Origin: Chryseobacterium sp.
GTDB lineage: Bacteria; Bacteroidota; Bacteroidia; Flavobacteriales; Weeksellaceae
NCBI GenBank assembly: GCA_030146295.1
Contig: JASLCD010000379.1
Location: 1 to 12,122 of the forward strand
DNA: 12,122 nt
Reading direction: 5' to 3'
Every line of letters starts with the position of its first letter. Positions within the stretch are counted from its first letter, which is position 1. The notes under the pieces were generated by a model, which saw only the letters and a program-made list of their open reading frames with translations, did not search any database and was not told where the DNA came from. A program made the position numbers and the translations under genes. Of this stretch, positions 1 through 5,668 are shown piece by piece.

Positions 1-19
1 AATTTGTCTCTTTTGACAT
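1..19 (-). CDS. Possible first codons of a gene leaving the left edge
   Basis: On the minus strand an ATG at 19-17 opens a frame reading MSKETN to the window edge. An in-frame TAG at 25-23 means the frame cannot start further upstream. A well-formed promoter lies about 120 nt upstream and points this way, leaving a long leader. Six residues are too few to identify a product, and the frame could close just outside the window. Confidence 0.3.
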
Positions 20-140
20 TTTCTAATAAAATTTGTATTCCTTCTTTTTTAACGGTTTGAATAAATGCGGATTAAAAAATACGGAAGTAATTAATTTTAA
101 GTAATTTACCCATCAAACCTTTTCGCCACAAAAGTGGGTG

Positions 141-171
141 CAAAGATAGGGATTTTATTTGAGATAAACAA
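141..171 (-). promoter_or_regulatory. Bacteroidota-type promoter, leftward
   Basis: On the minus strand a perfect -7 box TATCTTTG (148-141, consensus TAnnTTTG) is preceded by TTG (171-169) at a 20-bp spacer, the arrangement expected for the primary sigma factor of Bacteroidota. Transcription would start near 137 and run off the left edge, with a leader of roughly 118 nt before the ATG at 19. Confidence 0.55.
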
Positions 172-240
172 CAGGTTTCAGCGCGTTAATATTTAACTTA
201 TATATTTAAAAATCAATATTTTGATTAAAATAATGATTTA

Positions 241-397
241 CCTTCGCTCAGCATGACATTCTAATACTACTGTTTTATATTTAATATGAAATAATATACT
301 GCCATGCCAAGCATACTCTGAAAGTCTACGAAGCACCTATAACTAATAGCGGACGAAATGAGATTCTTCATTTCGCTGCGTTTCATTCAGAATGACA
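241..397. repeat. Degenerate interspersed-repeat sequence in intergenic region
   Basis: No gene is visible in about 350 bases here. The stretch holds two pieces resembling the family that reads, on the minus strand, TGTCATTCTGA-GCGAA-: TGTCATGCTGAGCGAAGG (258-241), and a longer one starting TGTCATTCTGAATGAA (397-382) and running to about 353. The second contains a hairpin with perfect arms CGAAATGA (354-361) and TCATTTCG (368-375) and a 6-nt loop. A related GAAGCA-containing piece lies at 310-335. Similar elements are scattered between genes in many bacteria; that this is one is from memory of the motif. Confidence 0.4.
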
Positions 398-449
398 GTA
401 ACCCAGAATTAAAACAATAACAATTAAAGAAGAGCACTTCATTATCCCT

Positions 450-494
450 CTCAAACTCTCCTCCCCTAAAACGCTATCACTCCTCAAACTCTCC
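450..494. repeat. 12-bp direct repeat upstream of the helicase promoter
   Basis: CTCAAACTCTCC occurs at 450-461 and again at 483-494, a 33-bp period (about three helical turns). It sits in a pyrimidine-rich stretch 25-70 bp upstream of the helicase -7 box, where an upstream activator could bind. It may equally be simple duplication of low-complexity sequence. Confidence 0.45.
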
Positions 495-518
495 CACGCA
501 GCACCCGCTTAATTTCAC

Positions 519-526
519 TACCTTTG
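519..526 (+). promoter_or_regulatory. -7 promoter box of the RNA helicase gene
   Basis: TACCTTTG matches TAnnTTTG exactly. It ends only 4 nt before the ATG at 531, so the expected transcription start falls at or within a base or two of the start codon. No convincing TTG -33 element is found 19-21 bp upstream, so activity may depend on another factor. Confidence 0.6.
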
Positions 527-530
527 CACC

Positions 531-1838
531 ATGGAATTAGAATCAATCTATCAGAAGCTGCAGATTCAGGATATGAATCAGATGCAGAAATCTACTTATA
601 ATGCGTCTGAAAACAACACAGATATTGTTTTACTCTCTCCTACAGGATCTGGAAAGACCCTTGCTTTTTTATTTCCGGTTCTTCGGAATCTGAAAAAAAA
701 CGTTCAGGGGGTTCAGGCGTTAATCCTGGTACCGGCAAGAGAATTGGCTTTGCAGATTGAGCAGGTTTTCAAAGCCATGGGAACAGATTTTAAAGTTTCT
801 GTTTGTTATGGCGGGCATGATAAAAAAATCGAGGTCAACAACTTAATTGAAGCTCCTGCAGTTTTAATAGGAACTCCGGGAAGGGTTGCTTACCATGTAA
901 GAAATCATAATTTTGATCCGAAGACCATTCAGACATTAGTCCTTGATGAATTTGACAAAGCTCTGGAGCTAGGTTTTCATGAGGATATGGAGTTTATTGC
1001 AGGTTCATTAAAAGGTCTTTCACAAAGAATTTTGACTTCAGCTACGGCCATGGATGAAATTCCAGCGTTTACAGGTCTAAAGAATGAAAAAACAATCGAC
1101 TTTCTAAAGCTAAGCGAGGTAAAACCAGATATCCAGTTACGAAAAGTAATGACAATTTCTGAGGAAAAACTAGATACTTTGTTTAATTTAATCTGCAAAA
1201 TAGGCAATAAAAGGACTCTTATTTTCTGTAACCACCGTGAGGCGGTTGATAGAATTTCAGAACTTCTTCATCAGATGGGAATTGACAGAGAAACCTTCCA
1301 TGGCGGTATGGAACAGGACGAAAGAGAGCGTGCATTGCTGAAATTCAGAAATGATTCTGCAAGAATTCTTATTACAACCGATCTTGCTGCCCGCGGGCTT
1401 GATGTTCCGGAAGTTGAATCTATTGTTCATTATCAGCTTCCTCCCAAAGAAGATGCTTTTATTCATAGAAACGGACGTACTGCAAGGATGAATGCCAAAG
1501 GTTTCGTGTACCTCATCATGACAGAGGAAGAAAACTTTCCATTTATTAAAAACAATACTCCTGAAGAAAGTGTTGCAGGGTTTACTAAAGTGCCGGAAAA
1601 AACACCATTCCAGACTATTTATATCAGTGCCGGAAAAAAAGATAAGGTAAACAAAGTGGATGTTGTAGGGTATCTTATCAAAAAAGGAGAACTTCAGAAA
1701 GAAGATATCGGTTTGATTGAAGTAAAGGATACAACTTCCTATGTTGCTGTTTCCAGAAGTAAGGTAAATACTGTTTTAAGAAAGCTTCAGAACGAAAAAC
1801 TGAAAGGAAAGAAAGTAAAAATGGAGGTTGCTTATTAA
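531..1838 (+). CDS. dbpA: DEAD-box ATP-dependent RNA helicase, DbpA-like
   Basis: This is an ATP-dependent RNA helicase of 435 residues, expected in the cytoplasm and, by analogy with DbpA, acting on 23S rRNA in large-subunit assembly. Visible motifs in order: a short Q motif (about 12-20), Walker A SPTGSGKT (36-43), PARELALQ (68-75), TPGR (115-118), motif II as DEFD (139-142) rather than DEAD, SAT (170-172), IFCN (231-234), ARGLDVP (287-293) and HRNGRTAR (312-319). Residues about 360-435 (TIYISAGKKDKVN..., SYVAVSRS..., KLKGKKVKM) match the DbpA-type C-terminal RNA-binding domain, which supports the symbol over other DEAD-box paralogues. The ATG at 531 is chosen because the Q motif needs these residues and the promoter lies just in front. 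The gene is monocistronic and ends in a strong palindromic terminator. Confidence 0.9.
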   Translation: MELESIYQKLQIQDMNQMQKSTYNASENNTDIVLLSPTGSGKTLAFLFPVLRNLKKNVQGVQALILVPARELALQIEQVFKAMGTDFKVSVCYGGHDKKIEVNNLIEAPAVLIGTPGRVAYHVRNHNFDPKTIQTLVLDEFDKALELGFHEDMEFIAGSLKGLSQRILTSATAMDEIPAFTGLKNEKTIDFLKLSEVKPDIQLRKVMTISEEKLDTLFNLICKIGNKRTLIFCNHREAVDRISELLHQMGIDRETFHGGMEQDERERALLKFRNDSARILITTDLAARGLDVPEVESIVHYQLPPKEDAFIHRNGRTARMNAKGFVYLIMTEEENFPFIKNNTPEESVAGFTKVPEKTPFQTIYISAGKKDKVNKVDVVGYLIKKGELQKEDIGLIEVKDTTSYVAVSRSKVNTVLRKLQNEKLKGKKVKMEVAY

Positions 1839-1944
1839 CTTTAAACCTTCATTCTAAAATTGATCAATTACAAGTTTAAGTTCCCCTCTTCCATAGGGGT
1901 GAAAAAAATTCAGAGAATTTTTGACGAGGTAGTTTTTTCAATAA

Positions 1945-1986
1945 TATAACAAAAGAGCGCTGAAATTTCAGCGCTCTTTTGTTATA
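1945..1986. terminator. Bidirectional terminator, perfect 42-bp palindrome
   Basis: Bases 1945-1986 form an uninterrupted palindrome with 21-bp arms. The GC-rich core GAGCGCTG/CAGCGCTC is flanked by AAAA on the left and TTTT on the right. It lies between the ends of the helicase (+) and the SMP-30-like gene (-) and would terminate both. Confidence 0.9.
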
Positions 1987-2002
1987 AAGAATGTTCCTCA
2001 CA

Positions 2003-2896
2003 TTATTTAATCCCCTTTACTCTGGTAGGAAAAGTATACACAGATTTTGAAGCGGTAATAAAGAGTATATCATTATTTTTTCCACCGAAGGTGACATTGG
2101 AGGTCCATTTTTCAGGAATCGAAATATGATAAATCTTTTTTCCAAGGCGGTTAAAAACATGTACTCCATCCCCTGTTAAGTACAGATTTCCATGTTTATC
2201 CAGCTCCATCCCGTCTGAACCCATTTCACAGAAAAGTCTTTTTTCAGATAGCTTTCCTTCACCCAATATGTCATATACATAAGTTTTCCCGGCATCAATA
2301 TCAGAAAGGTATAATTTTTTCAGTTTTTCACTGCCTACAATTCCATTCGGCTGGGTAAATGTATCCAGCTTGGTAACTTTCCCGTTTTTATCTCTGTAGT
2401 AAAGGCTTTTGTGTGATAACTCCTGTTTAAAACCTATCCAATAGTCTCTTTCATATAACGGATCTGTAAAGTACATTCCTCCTGTTTCATCATTCCAGAG
2501 ATCATTGGGTCCGTTCAGCCTTTTTCCTTCAAATCCTCTGAGGAGAACTTCTACTTTTTTGTCTTTGGAAATTTTCCAGATTTCTCCCTGATCATCTGAG
2601 CAGGTGATCAAAAACCCGTCTTTGTCAAAGTGTGTCCCGTTTGCTCTTCCCGTCTTGTCTAAGAACTCTATTACTTTATTGCTTTTCCAATCCCAGTAAT
2701 AGATCTTATCATTGGGTTGATCGGTAAAATAGACATTTCCTTCTTTATCCGCTGATGGCCCTTCTGTGAAACTAAATGTATCGGAAACCATTTCCGGTTT
2801 TACTCCTTCATAAAACATTTTACTATAATTTACTGATTGACAGTTTACCAATGCGAAAACCAAACCAATCATGCCTATTTTAAAGATATTCTTCAT
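2003..2896 (-). CDS. SMP-30/gluconolactonase/LRE family lipoprotein
   Basis: This 297-residue protein is predicted to be a six-bladed beta-propeller of the SMP-30/gluconolactonase/LRE family, whose members are metal-dependent lactone hydrolases. The N-terminus has two Lys, a hydrophobic stretch and a lipobox VNC with Cys19, so it is probably a lipoprotein anchored outside the cytoplasm. Family signatures: EGPSAD with the metal-ligand Glu45, repeated blades of the form GNVYFTD (53-59) and GGMYFTD (139-145), LNGPNDL (127-133), QPNG (182-185), LSDIDAG (197-203) and GSDGMELD (226-233), with Asp228 at the usual acid position. Length is normal for the family. The ATG at 2896 follows from the signal peptide. 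It is divergent from ccoG and convergent with the helicase. The substrate cannot be told from sequence. Confidence 0.85.
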   Translation of the reverse strand: MKNIFKIGMIGLVFALVNCQSVNYSKMFYEGVKPEMVSDTFSFTEGPSADKEGNVYFTDQPNDKIYYWDWKSNKVIEFLDKTGRANGTHFDKDGFLITCSDDQGEIWKISKDKKVEVLLRGFEGKRLNGPNDLWNDETGGMYFTDPLYERDYWIGFKQELSHKSLYYRDKNGKVTKLDTFTQPNGIVGSEKLKKLYLSDIDAGKTYVYDILGEGKLSEKRLFCEMGSDGMELDKHGNLYLTGDGVHVFNRLGKKIYHISIPEKWTSNVTFGGKNNDILFITASKSVYTFPTRVKGIK

Positions 2897-2936
2897 ACTT
2901 CATTTTTAGACCTGCAATTTACAATATGAGTCACAG

Positions 2937-2964
2937 GTATCAAAATATTTTCCCATTTTGATAC
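2937..2964. promoter_or_regulatory. 10-bp inverted repeat, candidate operator
   Basis: GTATCAAAAT (2937-2946) and ATTTTGATAC (2955-2964) are perfect inverse copies around an 8-nt spacer ATTTTCCC. The element lies 40 bp upstream of the lipoprotein start codon in the divergent region shared with ccoG. No T-run follows in either direction and no gene ends here, so an operator for a dimeric regulator fits better than a terminator. The regulator is unknown. Confidence 0.5.
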
Positions 2965-3000
2965 AATAGAAATTCAAAACACAAAATGTCCTAATTATCC

Positions 3001-3008
3001 TATTTTTG
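3001..3008 (+). promoter_or_regulatory. Possible -7 box for ccoG
   Basis: TATTTTTG matches TAnnTTTG, but no TTG lies at the expected distance upstream, and the implied leader to the ATG at 3154 would be about 140 nt. In AT-rich DNA this match could be chance. Confidence 0.3.
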
Positions 3009-3031
3009 AAGTAGATCATATTAGTAGTAAA

Positions 3032-3120
3032 AGGATATAATCCTGAGCTTTGCAGTAACAGGATGAATCACTTTTTTCAATGAAAAAATCAATTCGAAAA
3101 ACAGGATGAATCCGGATGAA
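3032..3120. repeat. Reiterated GGAT-R-AATC motif upstream of ccoG
   Basis: Four related words occur in front of ccoG: AGGATATAATCCT (3032-3044, itself an inverted repeat), AACAGGATGAATC (3057-3069), an exact second copy of that 13-mer (3100-3112), and CGGATGAA (3113-3120). The second 13-mer extends into the palindrome GGATGAATCC. The reiteration suggests regulator binding sites but could be local duplication. Confidence 0.4.
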
Positions 3121-3153
3121 AATAGTACCAAAATACTTTTATAGCATACAACA

Positions 3154-4590
3154 ATGAGCGCAGAGTCCAACAATATCAAGGAAATTGAAAATGAAGATTT
3201 CAGAAATTCAGTGGGAACAATGGATGAAACAGGCAAAAGAAAATGGATATTCCCCAGAAAACCTAAAGGAAAGTATACCAACTACAGGAACTACACCAGC
3301 TATCTTCTTCTTCTCCTATTTTTCGGACTGCCTTTTATAAAGATCAACCATAATCCTTTTCTGCTCATTAATGTCATCGACAGAAAATTCTTTATCATTG
3401 GACAGCCTTTCTATCTGCAGGACTTTTTTATCCTTGCATTGGGAGCGGTAACGTCTGTTATTTTTGTGATGTTGTTTACTGTAGTTTTCGGAAGGATATT
3501 CTGTGGCTGGCTTTGCCCTCAAACTCTTTTTATGGAAATGGTTTTCCGCAAAATAGAATACTGGATAGAAGGAGACCGAAATAAGCAGATGAAACTCGAC
3601 AGACAGGAATGGGATATGGAGAAAATACGAAAAAGACTGACAAAATGGTCTGTTTTCCTTTTGATTTCTCTGATCATTTCTACTTTCATGTTTATGTATA
3701 TTGTAGGCTATGAACAGGTTTTCCAGATTATGCTGGAAGGTCCTTCAGAACATCCATTAAAGTTTATTACGATGATCTTTTTCACACTGACGTTCTATTT
3801 TGTTTTTGCATGGCTTCGTGAGCAGGTATGTACTCTGGTGTGTCCTTACGGAAGACTGCAGGGAGTTCTGATAGATAAACAGACAATCAACGTATATTAC
3901 GATTTTAAAAGAGGAGAAGGCCGTTCAAAATGGAGAAACAATGAAGACAGAAAAGCGGCTGGCAAGGGAGATTGTATTGATTGTAACCAATGCGTTGTTG
4001 TCTGCCCTACGGGAATCGACATCAGAAACGGGCAGCAATTGGAGTGTGTGAATTGTACAGCATGTATTGATGCTTGTGATGAGGTGATGGAAAAGGTTGG
4101 TTTACCTAAAGGATTGGTTCGTTATGCCACAGAATCTGAAATCGAAAACCGTGAAAAGTTCAGATTTACTCCGAGAATGAAAGCAACAACAGTTATTCTG
4201 GCATTGCTTATCGGATTCCTTGGATTCTTAATGTACGACCGTGGTTCTATGGAAGCGAAATTTATCAAACCTGCAGGCTCTACATTTTTCGTAAAAAACG
4301 GTAAAATCACCAACACGTTTATCTACACTCTTCTGAATAAATCTAATGAAAAAAAGACCCTGAAGATCAAAGTCATCAGTCCTTCAAATGCTGAAATCAC
4401 TTATTTCGGTTCTGAAACAATTCTGTTGAAAGGAGACCAGATCCTGAAAGGGAACATTAATATTTCCTTCCCTGAAGAAGAAATTAAGTATTCCAAACAA
4501 AATATGGTCATTGGTGTATTTGATGAAAAAGGTAAGTTGATAGATTCTTTTGAGACAACTTTTGAAGGGCCGTTTAAATTAGCTTTATAG
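3154..4590 (+). CDS. ccoG: Cytochrome c oxidase accessory protein CcoG (FixG/RdxA)
   Basis: CcoG is an integral inner-membrane iron-sulfur protein needed for assembly of cbb3-type oxidase; known members reduce copper for insertion into the oxidase. The 478 residues show five membrane segments (about 48-65, 88-112, 163-187, 203-221, 342-360). Membrane-associated Cys motifs are FCGWLCP (Cys117, Cys121) and QVCTLVCPYGR (Cys226, Cys230). Two ferredoxin-type clusters follow: Cys274, 277, 280, 284 and Cys298, 301, 304, 308. After the last helix, residues about 365-478 form an Ig-like periplasmic domain, as in the family. The ATG at 3154 leaves the usual short cytoplasmic N-terminus. It stands alone: neither neighbour is a cco structural gene. 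No clear terminator separates it from the convergent araC-type gene 100 bp on. Confidence 0.93.
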   Translation: MSAESNNIKEIENEDFRNSVGTMDETGKRKWIFPRKPKGKYTNYRNYTSYLLLLLFFGLPFIKINHNPFLLINVIDRKFFIIGQPFYLQDFFILALGAVTSVIFVMLFTVVFGRIFCGWLCPQTLFMEMVFRKIEYWIEGDRNKQMKLDRQEWDMEKIRKRLTKWSVFLLISLIISTFMFMYIVGYEQVFQIMLEGPSEHPLKFITMIFFTLTFYFVFAWLREQVCTLVCPYGRLQGVLIDKQTINVYYDFKRGEGRSKWRNNEDRKAAGKGDCIDCNQCVVVCPTGIDIRNGQQLECVNCTACIDACDEVMEKVGLPKGLVRYATESEIENREKFRFTPRMKATTVILALLIGFLGFLMYDRGSMEAKFIKPAGSTFFVKNGKITNTFIYTLLNKSNEKKTLKIKVISPSNAEITYFGSETILLKGDQILKGNINISFPEEEIKYSKQNMVIGVFDEKGKLIDSFETTFEGPFKLAL

Positions 4591-4690
4591 GCGGGACAGG
4601 TACAAGGTAACAGAAATCAGGCGCAGGAATCAGGGAAAATAATCTGCGGAATACCAATGGTGATCTGTTAAACTTTAAACATAAAACTCA

Positions 4691-5572
4691 TTAAGCCTTA
4701 TATTTCCTCATAAACTGAGTGGGAGTCATTCCGGAATTTTTCCGGAATACTCTTACAAAGTAGGAATATTCTTCATACCCCAGCCTGAAAGCAATTTCAA
4801 CCAGACTTTCATCCAGATACATCAACATTCTTTTGGCTTCCAGTACTACTCTTTCTGTGATAACATCGGTAGCTGTTTTTTGCACAACAGTCTGTACAAT
4901 CCTATTCAGATGTTTGGATGAAATACCTAATAAAGAGGCGTAATAGGTAATCGATTTATGCTCTGCAAAATGCTGTTCAATCAAATTTTCAAAATCCTGA
5001 TAATGCTTAAAATAGGAAAGTCCGGCAGCAGAAGCCAATGTATCAAAATCTTTTGAAAATAACCGGGTGGAATTAATAAAAATCTGAGACATCAGTGACA
5101 AAATAAGCCCCTCTTTCATTATATTTTTAGCCTGATGTTCTTCTCCCAGTTCCTGAAATAAGCTCATATTCTTCTTTAACTCCAGAGCGTCCAGCTGAAG
5201 TTTTCTGGGAAAAGATACGGATCCGAAAAAGGGAAAATTTCTCAGTTTCTGATTTACGTAATGCATTTCATAAAACTCCTGGGAACAAAAGAAAATATAA
5301 CCTTCTATATCTTCTGAAAGCTCCCAACTGTGAATCTGCCCGGGTGACAGAAAGAAAAGACTTCCCTCAGAAACATCATATTTCTGAAAATCAATCTCGT
5401 GCACGCCCGTTCCTTTGGTAAACAGAACGGCCGCATAGAAATCATGCCTGTGAGGCTTTTCTATATGACGATGTCCCAACACCAAATGATTCTTCATCGT
5501 GTTAAAATAAAAATCCGAGGTATTTTTACCTGCCTGGAAAAGATCAATATGAAGAACAGAGATAGGATTCAT
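4691..5572 (-). CDS. AraC-family transcriptional regulator
   Basis: This 293-residue cytoplasmic DNA-binding regulator has an N-terminal cupin-like sensor domain (about 30-130), with a metal/ligand-type patch HRHIEKPHRHDFY and the turn EGSLFFLSPGQIHSW. The C-terminal AraC/XylS domain (about 195-293) carries two helix-turn-helix units: YYASLLGISSKHLNRIV, and the second, better conserved one including IAFRLGYEEYSYFVRVFRK followed by GMTPTQF. A GTG at 5575 directly precedes the ATG at 5572; I take the ATG as start. A -7 box lies about 32 bp upstream. The ligand and targets are unknown. It lies downstream of the protease gene on the same strand, separated from it by a terminator, so it is probably not in its operon. 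Confidence 0.88.
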   Translation of the reverse strand: MNPISVLHIDLFQAGKNTSDFYFNTMKNHLVLGHRHIEKPHRHDFYAAVLFTKGTGVHEIDFQKYDVSEGSLFFLSPGQIHSWELSEDIEGYIFFCSQEFYEMHYVNQKLRNFPFFGSVSFPRKLQLDALELKKNMSLFQELGEEHQAKNIMKEGLILSLMSQIFINSTRLFSKDFDTLASAAGLSYFKHYQDFENLIEQHFAEHKSITYYASLLGISSKHLNRIVQTVVQKTATDVITERVVLEAKRMLMYLDESLVEIAFRLGYEEYSYFVRVFRKNSGMTPTQFMRKYKA

Positions 5573-5603
5573 CACTACTATTTATATGCCCTGTAAGGAT
5601 TCA

Positions 5604-5611
5604 CAAATTTA
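5604..5611 (-). promoter_or_regulatory. -7 promoter box of the AraC-type gene
   Basis: On the minus strand TAAATTTG (5611-5604) matches TAnnTTTG. It predicts a start near 5600 and a leader of about 28 nt to the ATG at 5572. No TTG is found at the -33 distance; that position falls inside the terminator hairpin of the upstream gene. Confidence 0.5.
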
Positions 5612-5614
5612 GAC

Positions 5615-5643
5615 AAAAAAAGGACCGGTATATACCGATCCTT
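5615..5643 (-). terminator. Intrinsic terminator of the metallopeptidase gene
   Basis: On the minus strand the hairpin AAGGATCGGTATATACCG-G-TCCTT (one C/A mismatch in the stem) is followed directly by seven T residues (5621-5615). It lies 26 bp beyond the stop of the metallopeptidase gene. Confidence 0.85.
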
Positions 5644-5668
5644 CTTATCTGTTACAACTAATTGTCTA

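Noticed and set aside
93..113. Leader peptide MGKLLKINYFRIF in the left-edge transcript
   Set aside because: A 13-codon frame in AT-rich DNA has no supporting feature such as regulatory codons or an attenuator.
1883..1899. Hairpin CCCCT/AGGGG after the helicase
   Set aside because: The stem is only 5 bp and no T-run follows; the strong palindrome at 1945-1986 is the better terminator.
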